Assembly (NCBI RefSeq): GCF_900167045.1
Contig: NZ_FUXJ01000003.1
Location: 274,578 to 338,577 of the forward strand
Source: Legionella maceachernii
Lineage (GTDB): Bacteria; Pseudomonadota; Gammaproteobacteria; Legionellales; Legionellaceae
Length of the DNA: 64,000 nt
Direction of reading: 5' to 3'
Shown in pieces: positions 17,647 to 27,146 of the stretch; the stretch's first letter is position 1; every line of letters begins with the position of its first letter. The notes beneath the pieces are model-generated. The model was not told where the DNA came from. It did no database searches and worked only from the letters and a program-made list of their open reading frames with translations. Position numbers and translations under genes: made by a program.

Positions 17647-18594
17647 ATGAGAGGTAGAGTCGAGCTTAAAACAACTTTTCGTGTAAGACCGTACACCGAA
17701 ATACTCAATGGCAGTATGCCGAAAGAAGGTAGTCAGCAAATAATAGGATTTTTTTATAATGCCGATCTTTTACGATTGGAACATGGAAAAGTGCTTGCGG
17801 ATGAATTCCTGCCTGAGCCGCGCAAACATCAAGTGTTGTTAATCAAAAAGGTTGATGAACTGTTAACCAAAGAAGAGCCTGCGCGAGATGAGTTAGAAAA
17901 ACGATATATTCTGACAAGCATGATTACGCTGATTGGGGCTGAGATCACCGAGGCATATGGTGAAAGCATTTTAGATCCTAAGCATGTTGAGGGGACCAGT
18001 TACACGTGTCTAGGTGGCAAATTAGGCCACGGAAGTGATTTTTTTCGTCGATCACTAACGAATATCGATAGAATAAAAGGCAATGACATGGATTCTCATG
18101 ATATGGAGGTTTTTATGAGCATTGCGAAACAATTTATTGAGTCTTATGTTTATGATAATGGGACATCGACCGGCAAATTTAAGCTGGATGACCCTTTTTC
18201 TTCTATTGAGGGTGTGGATGTTCCTTATTATTTGCAGCTGTGCAACAATGTGATTCATGAGGCCGCTAATAAAACAATTCAGCAAAACGTAAAGCAAAAA
18301 GAAATGGATAAGAGGAGAAAGCAAGCCGAAGAGGAAGAAATCTTACGCAAAGAACATCAGGCTCAGATAGAACGAATGAAAGCTAGCGCTCCGCCGAGTG
18401 ATGCGCAACCCTCGTATTTGGGTAGTGCTCTTACGGGTGTATTTGGTTTTCTAACTTCCAAAAAGGCAGATCCCCAGGCTGCAAAAACTACCCTCCCGGT
18501 GGATTCCTCTAAGGTGGTTAATGAAGGAAGCAATCCTCCTGTTGGAAATCCAACTCTGACCGAGGAAGAACAAGCGAAAATTACTTTAAATTAA
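17647..18594 (+). CDS. Unknown protein with charged coiled coil (effector-like)
   Basis: 315 residues, preceded by a strong AAGGAGAG ribosome site. Not recognised. Residues 1-215 look globular, with a TSYTCLGGKLGHGSD block in the middle. Residues about 216-250 are a Lys/Glu coiled coil (KQKEMDKRRKQAEEEEILRK), then a Ser/Pro-rich linker and a polar tail with TEEEQAK near the end. No signal peptide or membrane helix. A single gene with a coiled coil and Glu-rich C-terminus in Legionella fits a Dot/Icm substrate, but nothing proves it. Confidence 0.55.
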   Translation: MRGRVELKTTFRVRPYTEILNGSMPKEGSQQIIGFFYNADLLRLEHGKVLADEFLPEPRKHQVLLIKKVDELLTKEEPARDELEKRYILTSMITLIGAEITEAYGESILDPKHVEGTSYTCLGGKLGHGSDFFRRSLTNIDRIKGNDMDSHDMEVFMSIAKQFIESYVYDNGTSTGKFKLDDPFSSIEGVDVPYYLQLCNNVIHEAANKTIQQNVKQKEMDKRRKQAEEEEILRKEHQAQIERMKASAPPSDAQPSYLGSALTGVFGFLTSKKADPQAAKTTLPVDSSKVVNEGSNPPVGNPTLTEEEQAKITLN

Positions 18595-18755
18595 AACTAG
18601 AAAAGTAAGGTAGGAGGCCTTGATTTCACCATCATCGGACTCTCGTTAACCCCTTTTTGTTGTACCAAGGTCCAACCTACCTATTTTATTGAAATATATT
18701 TCGGTTCCACAGTGATTGGCAGTACGTCTGTATTCATCTGGATTCTCGTCCCGGG

Positions 18756-19088
18756 CTATTTTTCAATGGGATATCCAGACGCAGCCCATTCAGCTATCCC
18801 GCCATCCACCGAATAAACTTCTTTATATCCTTTAGTTAGCAAACAGTTTGCGGCATAAAGCGAGCGGACACCACCCTTGCAATGCAAATAAATGGGTGTA
18901 TCGCAATCGGGAATTTTTGCTTCAATGGAGAACGGTAATTCATCTTTAGGGATATGCAGGGCACCGGGAATCCGTAGGGTTTGCCATTCATGTAATTCTC
19001 GTACGTCAATTAAACAGAGATTAGGATTGGCATCTAGTCGCTTTTTTAATTCGTGTACATCAATCGTATTTATTTTAAGATCGTTCAT
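18756..19088 (-). CDS. Single-domain rhodanese
   Basis: 110 residues forming one rhodanese domain: CLIDVRELHEWQTLRIPGA, then the active-site loop HCKGGVRS with the candidate catalytic Cys, and VDGGIAEWAASGYPI at the end. It resembles GlpE/PspE-type sulfurtransferases without a signal peptide, so it is cytoplasmic. Its start overlaps the end of the small membrane-protein gene by 14 bases, indicating co-transcription. Confidence 0.9.
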   Translation of the reverse strand: MNDLKINTIDVHELKKRLDANPNLCLIDVRELHEWQTLRIPGALHIPKDELPFSIEAKIPDCDTPIYLHCKGGVRSLYAANCLLTKGYKEVYSVDGGIAEWAASGYPIEK

Positions 19089-19356
19089 AGTGATTCTCTC
19101 TAACTGTTGGTCGTGTGAGGGTCGAATGATGGATAAACCAGTAAATAGCTGCTGTTACTACCCCTCCAATTAACGTGGCGAAAGCCCAAGTGGCTGCTGA
19201 AACCAAGGCTGGGCGCTGACCTATTTGATAAAGATTCCCTGCGTCGCGTGCGACTGCGCCTGCGAAAAGGACATGCAAGATCGCGTTAATTAGAATGAGT
19301 AAATAATGAAAAGTCTGTATTTGGTTGTCATATTGCTGAATAAAATCGGTTAGCAT
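19075..19356 (-). CDS. Small two-helix membrane protein of unknown function
   Basis: 93 residues with two hydrophobic helices (about 17-40 and 55-78) flanking a short polar loop, RDAGNLYQIGQRP. Not recognised. The overlap with the rhodanese gene suggests a linked role, perhaps in thiol or sulfur handling. The start codon at 19356 is ATG. Confidence 0.65.
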   Translation of the reverse strand: MLTDFIQQYDNQIQTFHYLLILINAILHVLFAGAVARDAGNLYQIGQRPALVSAATWAFATLIGGVVTAAIYWFIHHSTLTRPTVRENHYERS

Positions 19357-19538
19357 GTCCTATGCTCCCTAAGATAGTTCTAATTGTCGCCATAATAACA
19401 GAAAAAGAGTAAAGCATGCATGCTGGCAAGCTTTCAAAGAAGACCATTCATCCCAACAGTGAATTTACAACAAGTTTTAATTTATTCAATCTTGAACCTG
19501 AGTTAACATCGTTTGATATGCTTTTTTGGGGAGAGAAC

Positions 19539-20834
19539 ATGCATCATGAAAATATTCCTGTACCTCATTTAACCACAGCTCATTGCGGTCCATTGCATCA
19601 TGTTGAGAAAATACTTTTAAATCAGGTGGTTACTATTGAGTCTTGGTTTCGGCAAAAATGGCAAGAAACACCACCACCGATTACCTCCTCAGTGGATTTG
19701 CGCCATGCAGGATTTAAACTTGCACCAGTTGATACGAATTTATTTCCAGCCGGGTTTAATAATCTTAATCACGATTTTTTGCCACTATGTATACAAGCAG
19801 CCCAATCCGTAATGGTCGATTACTTGCCAAAATGCAAAAATATATTACTTATTCCAGAAAGTCATACGCGCAATAAATATTATTTACGCAGTTTAGCAGT
19901 TTTACGTGATATTTTTATGAAAGCAGGATTCGTTGTTCGTATCGGAAGCTTAAACCCTGAAGTGCAGACCGCGACAGAGGTGATTACTGATGAGGGGCAG
20001 ACTCTCCTCATGGAGCCTCTCCAACGTAATAACGATAAAGTTGGATTGCACGATTTTGAGCCGTGTATGATCTTGCTAAACAATGATTTGTCATCAGGTA
20101 TCCCCGCCATTTTACAAAATTTACAGCAGCCTATAAGGCCTGCTCCCAACTTGGGCTGGGCTTTAAGGCTTAAATCAAGTCATTTCCAATTTTTTGACGA
20201 GGTCGCTTGCGAATTTGCCAAGTTAGTCGACATGGATTCTTGGTTAATTAATCCCCATTTTAATGCAGTGGATGGCGTTGATTTTATGGCGCAGGAAGGG
20301 GTTGATTATTTAGCCTTTCAAGTGGACCAATTGTTAGAGAGGATAAGAGATAAATACGCCACTTATGGGATCTCAGATAAACCGTTCGTGGTAGTGAAAG
20401 CGGACAATGGCACTTATGGTATGAGTGTAATGATGGTGCATGAAGGAGAAGAACTACGACAACTCAATCGAAAACAGCGAACGCGGATGGCTGCCAGTAA
20501 AGGAGGGCGAAAAGTGGAGAGGGTGATGATTCAAGAAGGTGTGTATACCTACGAAACGATGCCTGATGGGGCTGTGGCCGAACCAGTTGTGTATATGATA
20601 GGGCAATTTGTTGTTGGGGGTTTTTATCGCGTGCATCAAGGTCGTGGAGCTGATGAAAATCTCAATGCGCCAGGCATGCATTTTGAACCCCTTGCTTTCG
20701 CGCAAGCCTGCAATATGCCACGAAATGACTTAGCCGCCATTGAATGCCCAAATCGTTTTTATGCCTACGGAGTCATCGCTCGGTTGGCGGCGCTTGCCGC
20801 AGCAAAAGAAATTGCTGCGATTGGAGGGGAATGA
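19539..20834 (+). CDS. gshA: Glutamate-cysteine ligase, proteobacterial type distinct from E. coli GshA
   Basis: 431 residues; first step of glutathione synthesis. I chose the ATG at 19539 because GGGGAGAG lies directly upstream; the frame opens earlier at 19416 but with no ribosome site. The sequence (VDLRHAGFKLAPVDTNLFPAGFNNL, LLIPESHTRNKYYL, FVVVKADNGTYGMSVM) fits the glutamate-cysteine ligase family first described from Acidithiobacillus (TIGR02049), not the enterobacterial one. It overlaps gshB by four bases, so the two steps are translationally coupled. Confidence 0.88.
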   Translation: MHHENIPVPHLTTAHCGPLHHVEKILLNQVVTIESWFRQKWQETPPPITSSVDLRHAGFKLAPVDTNLFPAGFNNLNHDFLPLCIQAAQSVMVDYLPKCKNILLIPESHTRNKYYLRSLAVLRDIFMKAGFVVRIGSLNPEVQTATEVITDEGQTLLMEPLQRNNDKVGLHDFEPCMILLNNDLSSGIPAILQNLQQPIRPAPNLGWALRLKSSHFQFFDEVACEFAKLVDMDSWLINPHFNAVDGVDFMAQEGVDYLAFQVDQLLERIRDKYATYGISDKPFVVVKADNGTYGMSVMMVHEGEELRQLNRKQRTRMAASKGGRKVERVMIQEGVYTYETMPDGAVAEPVVYMIGQFVVGGFYRVHQGRGADENLNAPGMHFEPLAFAQACNMPRNDLAAIECPNRFYAYGVIARLAALAAAKEIAAIGGE

Positions 20835-21784
20835 TGAGGCTTGCTGTATTAATGGATCCGGTTCATAAGGTAAAAGCGTATAAAGATTCTACCGTGGCCA
20901 TGATTAAAAGTGCGCAAGCACTTGAGTGGGAGTGTGTTTATTTTACCCAAGAAAAAATGTATTGCCGAGAGGGACATGCTTATGCTCAAGTCTCCTCAAT
21001 TCGAATTGGAGATGAAAAATCGAGCAATTGGGCAGAAGTTAAGATACTCGGGGAACAGCCACTCAGTGAATTCGATATTATTCTAATGCGCAAAGATCCC
21101 CCTTTTGATATGGAATATATTTACGCGACTTATGCCTTGCAACTTGCCGAACGCGACGGAGTTCTGGTTGCCAATAAACCCAGCAGCCTGCGTGATGCCA
21201 ATGAAAAATTTTTTACACTCAATTTTCCTCAATGTTGCCCGCCCACCTTAGTCAGTCGAGACATTAGCCGTTTGCGTGCTTTTTGGCATGAGCATCACGA
21301 TGTGATTTTTAAACCGCTCGAGGGCATGGGAGGAAATTCCGTTTTTCACGTGGATAAAAAAGCAGAAAATTTATCCGTTATTTTGGAAGTACTCACTCGA
21401 AGTCAAACAGTGAGTATTATGGCGCAACATTACATTCCGGAGATTACCACTTCCGGTGACAAGCGTATTTTATTAATTAATGGAGAACCAGTGCCTTATG
21501 CTTTAGCGCGTATTCCAGCCAAGGGCGAGTTGCGAGGTAATCTAGCTGCAGGAGCGCGCGGTGAGGTGGTGCCGCTCACCGACAGAGACAGATGGATTTG
21601 CCAGCAAATTGCTCCTACTTTTCAATCAATGGGACTTTATTTTGTTGGGATCGATGTCATCGGAAATTATCTAACAGAAATCAATGTGACTAGCCCAACG
21701 TGTATTCGCGAAATTGCCGCGGAGACAAACTTGGATATTTCGGGGGATTATTTACGTTGTCTTGCTGATTTAGTGACGTCGTAA
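20831..21784 (+). CDS. gshB: Glutathione synthetase
   Basis: 317 residues from the ATG at 20831, which overlaps the gshA stop (ATGA). The start MMRLAVLMDPV aligns with E. coli GshB MIKLGIVMDPI, so the longer open frame from 20744 is not used. ATP-grasp features: IFKPLEGMGGNSVF, MAQHYIPEITTSGDKRILLING, GAGARGEVVPLT-like loop at LAAGARGEVV, and the C-terminal GIDVIGNYLTEINVTSPT with metal ligands. It adds glycine to gamma-glutamylcysteine. Confidence 0.96.
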   Translation: MMRLAVLMDPVHKVKAYKDSTVAMIKSAQALEWECVYFTQEKMYCREGHAYAQVSSIRIGDEKSSNWAEVKILGEQPLSEFDIILMRKDPPFDMEYIYATYALQLAERDGVLVANKPSSLRDANEKFFTLNFPQCCPPTLVSRDISRLRAFWHEHHDVIFKPLEGMGGNSVFHVDKKAENLSVILEVLTRSQTVSIMAQHYIPEITTSGDKRILLINGEPVPYALARIPAKGELRGNLAAGARGEVVPLTDRDRWICQQIAPTFQSMGLYFVGIDVIGNYLTEINVTSPTCIREIAAETNLDISGDYLRCLADLVTS

Positions 21785-21826
21785 ACTATACTAGTACAAG
21801 AAGAAATGCTTAGGTAGGGATACCTT

Positions 21827-24289
21827 ATGAGCCTAGGTCACTATCGCAAAAAAAGGGATTTTAAGAAAACCCCTGAGCCTAAAGGGCATGTGCATAAAAC
21901 CAAAACCTTTCTTTTTGTGATTCAAAAACATGCCGCAAGCCATCTTCATTATGATTTTCGTTTAGAGCTTGATGGTGTTCTTAAAAGTTGGGCAGTTCCC
22001 AAGGGTCCTTGTCTTGACCCTCAGGTAAAACGATTAGCGATACATGTCGAAGATCATCCTATCGAATATGGGACATTTGAAGGAATTATTCCCAAAGGAG
22101 AATATGGCGGGGGAACAGTCATGCTTTGGGATCAAGGGCATTGGATTCCGCTGGATGATGATCCGGAAAAAGCCTATGAGCAGGGCCATCTTCGATTTGA
22201 ATTAAAAGCCCAAAAAATACAAGGCCGTTGGGATCTTATTCGCTTTAAAGAAAAGCAATGGTTTTTAATTAAATATAACGATAAATTTGCCAAACCTTTC
22301 TCAGAGTATGATATTACGGTAGAAAAACCCCGAAGCGTAGTGAGTGATCAATCCATCGATGAGATTAGCCATAACTATCAAGGTGTCTGGAGTAAAAAGG
22401 AAGCTAATCCTAAGATTGATTTTATAACTTCGGAAATAAAAACAAAGCTACACACGAGTGCTTTTCCGAAATCGGTTTCTGTCCAATTAGCTACGTTAGT
22501 GGATAAACCACCCCCAGGGGATGAGTGGATTCATGAGATTAAGTTTGATGGGTATCGCATGATTGTTTTTAAAAATGGAAACCAAGTGCAATTTATTTCT
22601 CGCAATCAAAAGGATTGGACAACCGAATTCCAGCAGCTCATTCCTGATTTGCAAAAATTACCGGTAGAAAAGGGAATTTTTGATGGAGAAATTGTGGCTT
22701 TAGATGAAAATAGTCGCTCCAATTTTCAATTATTACAAAACGCAATAAAATCAGAAAAGCAGCCTCCACTTTTTTATTGTATTTTTGATCTTTTATATCT
22801 TGAAAACTATGATTTGCGTGCTTTATCACTTGTCGAGCGAAAAAGTATTTTAATTTCACTCTTAGAGGATGCGCCTTCTTCCATTCAATACAGTGATCAC
22901 GTGGAGGGTGAAGGAGAGTCCATGCTTAAGCATTCCTGTGACTTTGCATTGGAAGGCATTGTATCTAAGCGCGCGGATAGTCGTTACATCGGTAAACGCA
23001 GTAAATCTTGGCTTAAAATTAAATGTTCAAAACGCCAGGAGTTTGTGGTGGGAGGATTTTCTCAACCTAAGCATTCTCGAGAGTATTTTGGTTCACTTTA
23101 TTTAGGCTTTTTTAATGAAAAAGGAGAATTCGTATTTGTGGGTAATGTGGGGACAGGGTTTACGCATAAATCCCTAGAAGCCATGTACAAAGAATTAGAA
23201 CCCCTTATAGTGAAAAAGAACCCTTTCAAGGCGTTGCCACCTGAGGCAAAAACGGCAACGTGGGTGAAACCCAAAATAGTGGTTGAGGTTGAGTTTTCTG
23301 AATGGACTGGCGATGGAAGATTAAGACACCCTAGTTTCAAAGGACTTCGTACCGATAAAAAAGCGCAAGAAGTGATTAAAGAAAAAGAAATTTCAGTGGA
23401 ATCAATAGAAACTGATCCTCCTGCTACAAAGGGTAATCCATTGAAACTTTCCAATGCTGGAAAAATTCTCTATAGGGAAGATAAGATTAGTAAACAAGAT
23501 CTTTATGATTATTACGAAGAAGTCAGCGATTATATTTTACCCTACATTAGCAATCGCCCTTTAACTTTAGTCCGTTGCCCTGATACCTATGAATCCTGTT
23601 TTTATCAAAAACATCTCAATAAAGGATTGACGAAATTGCATGCAGTCCCCGTTAGAAATAAGCGAGGCGAAACAGAGCAGTATATCTACCTCGATAATAA
23701 AGACGGATTGCTTAATTTAGTACAAATGGGGGTTTTAGAGATTCATCCTTGGGGGAGCACCATCAAACATCTAGAGTGTCCTGATATTTTGATTTTCGAT
23801 TTAGATCCCGCACCGGATGTGGAATGGAAAACAGTGGTTGAGGCTGCTTTTGAGGTCAAAGATCAGTTAGGGCAGTATCAATTAACTTCGTTCGTTAAAA
23901 CGACAGGCGGAAAAGGGCTTCATATCGTTATACCCATCAAACCGGAATATGACTGGGAGGAGGTAAAAAATTTCACGCGTGTTTTTGTTGAGTTCTTAGA
24001 AAGAAAAGATCCAGAAAAATACATTAGTAAAATGACAAAAGCGAAGCGAAAAGGAAAAATTTTTATTGATTATTTACGCAATCAACATGATGCAACAGCA
24101 ATTGCTCCCTACTCCACTCGTGCTCGAATTCATGCGCCGGTTGCAACCCCTCTTTATTGGGATGAGCTGAGTGAGCATTTTGAAGACACGTTTTTTACCC
24201 TCCGTACCGTTTTAAAGCGGTTAAGCTCATTAAAAAACGATCCATGGGAAGCATTTTGGACAGTAGTGCAATCGTTAAGATTGGATTAG
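21827..24289 (+). CDS. ligD: ATP-dependent DNA ligase D (non-homologous end joining)
   Basis: 820 residues with all three LigD modules. Residues 1-190 are the 3'-phosphoesterase (HLHYDFRLELDGVLKSWAVP). Residues 205-510 are the ATP-dependent ligase with nucleotidyl motif EIKFDGYR, adenylated Lys at about 239, and GIVSKRADSRYIGKRS and WLKIKC motifs. Residues 535-820 are the archaeo-eukaryotic primase-type polymerase (LIFDLDPAPDVEW with metal Asp residues, KTTGGKGLHIVIP). The PE-Lig-Pol order differs from the mycobacterial Pol-PE-Lig order and matches Pseudomonas. No ku gene lies in this window. Confidence 0.95.
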   Translation: MSLGHYRKKRDFKKTPEPKGHVHKTKTFLFVIQKHAASHLHYDFRLELDGVLKSWAVPKGPCLDPQVKRLAIHVEDHPIEYGTFEGIIPKGEYGGGTVMLWDQGHWIPLDDDPEKAYEQGHLRFELKAQKIQGRWDLIRFKEKQWFLIKYNDKFAKPFSEYDITVEKPRSVVSDQSIDEISHNYQGVWSKKEANPKIDFITSEIKTKLHTSAFPKSVSVQLATLVDKPPPGDEWIHEIKFDGYRMIVFKNGNQVQFISRNQKDWTTEFQQLIPDLQKLPVEKGIFDGEIVALDENSRSNFQLLQNAIKSEKQPPLFYCIFDLLYLENYDLRALSLVERKSILISLLEDAPSSIQYSDHVEGEGESMLKHSCDFALEGIVSKRADSRYIGKRSKSWLKIKCSKRQEFVVGGFSQPKHSREYFGSLYLGFFNEKGEFVFVGNVGTGFTHKSLEAMYKELEPLIVKKNPFKALPPEAKTATWVKPKIVVEVEFSEWTGDGRLRHPSFKGLRTDKKAQEVIKEKEISVESIETDPPATKGNPLKLSNAGKILYREDKISKQDLYDYYEEVSDYILPYISNRPLTLVRCPDTYESCFYQKHLNKGLTKLHAVPVRNKRGETEQYIYLDNKDGLLNLVQMGVLEIHPWGSTIKHLECPDILIFDLDPAPDVEWKTVVEAAFEVKDQLGQYQLTSFVKTTGGKGLHIVIPIKPEYDWEEVKNFTRVFVEFLERKDPEKYISKMTKAKRKGKIFIDYLRNQHDATAIAPYSTRARIHAPVATPLYWDELSEHFEDTFFTLRTVLKRLSSLKNDPWEAFWTVVQSLRLD

Positions 24290-24324
24290 AGTCACTATAA
24301 CCAGGTTGGAGTCTCCGAACCTAA

Positions 24325-24831
24325 CTACTCTTCCTCTATTGGTACATCCAACGCATTCAGCACGCGAGGAACCATTGCGTAGAAACTTGCTGTCATGACT
24401 AATTCGATCATTTCTGCCGCAGTAAAATGCTGTGCAGCCGCGGAATGAGTCGTCTCACTGACCTGACCATTCACGATTGCTTCTGTTAATCCTAGTACTG
24501 CCTTTTCTTTTGCATTAAAGGCATCAGAAGATTCCCACATGGGTAATTCGGCAATCTGGTATTCTTCAACACCAACCGTGTGTGCCATTTTTCGATGCTG
24601 ATGCCATTCATAAGCTGAATTTTGCAGTTGTGCGGTTCTAAGAATCATCAACTCTCGGAGGTAGCGTGGGGTTTTTGCAGAAAGGCGTAAACTATAGGCA
24701 AATTCTAACCAGGCATCCAGCATATCCGGTTGATTAGCCAAAATGCGATAAAGATTAATTGGTTTCCCCCCAAGTTCATTAATACGCGCCGTCGTTTTGG
24801 CATTAATTTCCGCAAAAGAGTATCGCTTCAT
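24325..24831 (-). CDS. Carboxymuconolactone decarboxylase / AhpD-fold protein
   Basis: 168 residues, all helical. The motif YLRELMILRTAQLQNSAYEW followed by HQHRKMAHTVGV matches the CMD family (E/Y/H active-site residues). It lacks the CxxC of AhpD, so peroxidase activity is unlikely; a decarboxylase-like or unknown hydrolytic role is more probable. Convergent with ligD and isolated. Confidence 0.8.
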   Translation of the reverse strand: MKRYSFAEINAKTTARINELGGKPINLYRILANQPDMLDAWLEFAYSLRLSAKTPRYLRELMILRTAQLQNSAYEWHQHRKMAHTVGVEEYQIAELPMWESSDAFNAKEKAVLGLTEAIVNGQVSETTHSAAAQHFTAAEMIELVMTASFYAMVPRVLNALDVPIEEE

Positions 24832-24989
24832 TGCTGATTCCTAGTTGATGGAAAACGGTACTATACCTTATACCCTTGAAAATACCAGATTTAGGGGGAC
24901 TCGATTATTGCGAAAACGTTTAAATACAGTTGCTTGGTATAAAAATTTTGACTAAAATGAGCTTTTTTTACTTAATTTGGTGACTTAGC

Positions 24990-25646
24990 ATGTTCTTTTT
25001 TACAAGAATACATCTTCCACGGTTCTCCTCAACAGATTATGAAAAATTAATCCAGAAAAAATTATTAAGCGACGCAATGTTGGAAGCAGAAAATCACAAA
25101 TATAATGCTTTGTTGCAATTAGCAGAACATGCTGAAAAGATAGCAAACAGTATTCATCAATTGCAAGGCATTTTAAGCTCTAGGAACTCTGTTAATCTTC
25201 TCCACAATAGACTCCATGCGGCTATTGTGGATGCAGTTTGTAATCCGCAATTTAATCCCTTGCCGCATGCAAATCCAGTAAAGAACTCGCTTGCTAAGAT
25301 AAAGGCTGAGCTAAGTCATGAGACGGGCCGAAAAGTATGGTCAGGTTTGTTTATTTTTACTAACTCGATAGTAGTTGCCTCCTCTGCTTTCGGCGTTGTT
25401 CTTTTTGGGGCTGCCGTTGGCACGGGTCCATTGGGTATTGCTCTTCTAGGATTAGGTTTGGCAATTCTATCGGCTTTAGTGTTAGCGTTGGCAGCTTATA
25501 GTATTTATGTGGATAGCCGTAACATAGCGGATAGCCCAGTTAAAGAAATTGAGAAGGGTATCGCATTTTTAGAGTCTTATCCTGCTCTTTTACAAGGGCA
25601 CAGCAATCTTGAAGCTCCTAGTGCGGAACTTACTGCGCAACTATAA
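24990..25646 (+). CDS. Unknown protein with membrane hairpin
   Basis: 218 residues. Residues 20-110 are helical and polar. About 118-172 form two long hydrophobic segments rich in Gly and Ala (SAFGVVLFGAAVGTGPLGIA and the following helix), ending in a short charged tail. No signal peptide. Not recognised. A soluble N-terminus with a C-terminal membrane hairpin is frequent among Legionella effectors that insert in host membranes, but an inner-membrane protein is equally possible. Confidence 0.55.
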   Translation: MFFFTRIHLPRFSSTDYEKLIQKKLLSDAMLEAENHKYNALLQLAEHAEKIANSIHQLQGILSSRNSVNLLHNRLHAAIVDAVCNPQFNPLPHANPVKNSLAKIKAELSHETGRKVWSGLFIFTNSIVVASSAFGVVLFGAAVGTGPLGIALLGLGLAILSALVLALAAYSIYVDSRNIADSPVKEIEKGIAFLESYPALLQGHSNLEAPSAELTAQL

Positions 25647-25807
25647 CTGCCGGTGTTTTCTATTTCGACTCTTGGAAATCAAATTCTATTGAGTGAGGAA
25701 GAAGGCTTAAAAATGGACAATATGTTGGTGGGCAACTAAACTTACTTTGTGCTTTGCAGCATAAGGAGTAATGGGATTAATCTATTTTCATTTTTAAGGA
25801 TATCAAA

Positions 25808-26080
25808 ATGAACACCAGACACGATAAACCAAAGCTTTCTCCTAATCGACATGAATCACACCGAGCTGAAATCGCCGAGCAAGCGGATCATGTGTATCAT
25901 GAGGCCAAAAAATTGGGTGAGCAAATTTATGATGAAGGTAAGCATCGATTTGATGAGCTCCATGAAAACGTAAAAGGACACACGGATAAAATTGCACATA
26001 AAGTCCATGAGAGTCCCTTGTCATCCTTGCTTATGGCCGCAGGAATTGGCTTTATTTTAGCGCGTTTATTCCGACGATGA
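25808..26080 (+). CDS. YqjD/ElaB-like small membrane protein (DUF883 type)
   Basis: 90 residues. A long amphipathic His/Lys/Glu-rich helix (about 15-68) is followed by a C-terminal glycine-containing membrane anchor (SSLLMAAGIGFILARLFRR). This is the layout of E. coli YqjD and ElaB, which tether to the inner membrane and bind ribosomes in stationary phase. An AAGGA ribosome site precedes the ATG. Similarity is to the overall pattern, so the function is inferred. Confidence 0.75.
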   Translation: MNTRHDKPKLSPNRHESHRAEIAEQADHVYHEAKKLGEQIYDEGKHRFDELHENVKGHTDKIAHKVHESPLSSLLMAAGIGFILARLFRR

Positions 26081-26297
26081 GCGTATAACTTTCGGGGCCT
26101 CGCAAACAAGTTGTGAAGAGGAGCGATTCATAACGCACATTTCGTTTTTCTTAGGCCTAAAACGGGAGTAAGTACATCTCTCGGCTTGTCCGGGGCTCCA
26201 TCCACAGTGAGGGATTCTTGGAACCATGGACAAAGCCGTGGGAACGTCGTGTAAGGTGGTAGGAATGACCTAATTACTAAACGAATTTCAAACGCAT

Positions 26298-26528
26298 TTA
26301 ATGCATTGAATGGAATTCTTGCCATTCAAAATCCACATAATTTTTAATTAATTTTTTAATTTCTTTTTTAGCGCCACTCTCTGTGTAGTGTTCTGTATGA
26401 AATTTTTGTGCGACTCTTGAACCACCTTTTCCTTGTTTAATCACTTTTCCATCTGCTTTATATAAATTATCTTTGGATACATTAATTTTATAGGAAATAC
26501 GGAATCCCCTATAATTGTATTCTGCCAT
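26298..26528 (-). CDS. Small basic protein of unknown function
   Basis: 76 residues from the ATG at 26528, which has a GGAGAGA site upstream; the frame extends to 26606 without one. The product starts MAEYNYRGFRISYKI and is Lys-rich, with the second half a helix (SGAKKEIKKLIKNYVDFEW). No signal peptide or membrane helix. Not recognised; it could be nucleic-acid binding given its charge. Confidence 0.55.
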   Translation of the reverse strand: MAEYNYRGFRISYKINVSKDNLYKADGKVIKQGKGGSRVAQKFHTEHYTESGAKKEIKKLIKNYVDFEWQEFHSMH

Positions 26529-26690
26529 AATTATTTTCTCTCTCCATTTCTGTAACTCATTATAAGAATAGTGTATTGAGCCAATTAAATCTAAAATATT
26601 GTGCATAAATTTACTCTATCATTTGATTAAATCGGGATTAATTGGGCAATTGACTAGTAATAATGTGATTAAAATCAGTGGTAAAAAGAA

Positions 26691-27146
26691 CTACACACTG
26701 CCGATGAAATCAAGCTGCCTCCATGCCTCAAAAAGGATAATGGCAACCGAATTGGATAGATTGAGACTGCGATTATTAGGACTCATCGGAATACGAATCA
26801 CTGTATAAAGTTCCCTTAACTCAGGAGGTAGCCCTCGAGTTTCGGCGCCAAAGAGCAGCATGTCTTCATCGTGGTAACGGACTTCATGATACTTTTTTTG
26901 CCCTTTCGTTGAACAGGCAAAAATCCTTCTTTGTTGGTTTTTTTCTTTAAAATCCTGCTCATTCGGGTAGTGAATAATGTTAATCCATTCATGATAATCA
27001 AGCCCTGCGCGGCGCATTCGCTTGTCATCGAGAGTAAACCCGAGCGGGTGGATGAGATGCAATTGTGCGCCACTATTAGCGCACAAACGAATTATATTAC
27101 CCGTGTTAGGAGGGATTTCAGGTTGATGCAGAGCGATGTGGAGCAT
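26691..27146 (-). CDS. trmL: tRNA (cytidine(34)-2'-O)-methyltransferase
   Basis: 151 residues from the ATG at 27146 (MLHIALHQPEIPPNTGNIIRLCANSG), giving the usual TrmL/YibK length; the frame opens earlier but those codons belong to mlaA. SPOUT knot motifs: LLFGAETRGLPPEL and IPMSPNNRSLNLSNSVAIILFE. It methylates the wobble ribose of two leucine tRNAs; its likely substrate tRNA-Leu(TAA) is encoded at 8.9 kb. It overlaps the end of mlaA by 29 bases. Confidence 0.94.
   Translation of the reverse strand: MLHIALHQPEIPPNTGNIIRLCANSGAQLHLIHPLGFTLDDKRMRRAGLDYHEWINIIHYPNEQDFKEKNQQRRIFACSTKGQKKYHEVRYHDEDMLLFGAETRGLPPELRELYTVIRIPMSPNNRSLNLSNSVAIILFEAWRQLDFIGSV

Noticed and set aside
18606..18683. Imperfect inverted repeat (AGGTAGG...CCTACCT) after the unknown gene at 17.6 kb
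   Set aside because: Arms are short with mismatches and a 45-base spacer, and only a short T-run lies inside; too weak for a terminator or element call.
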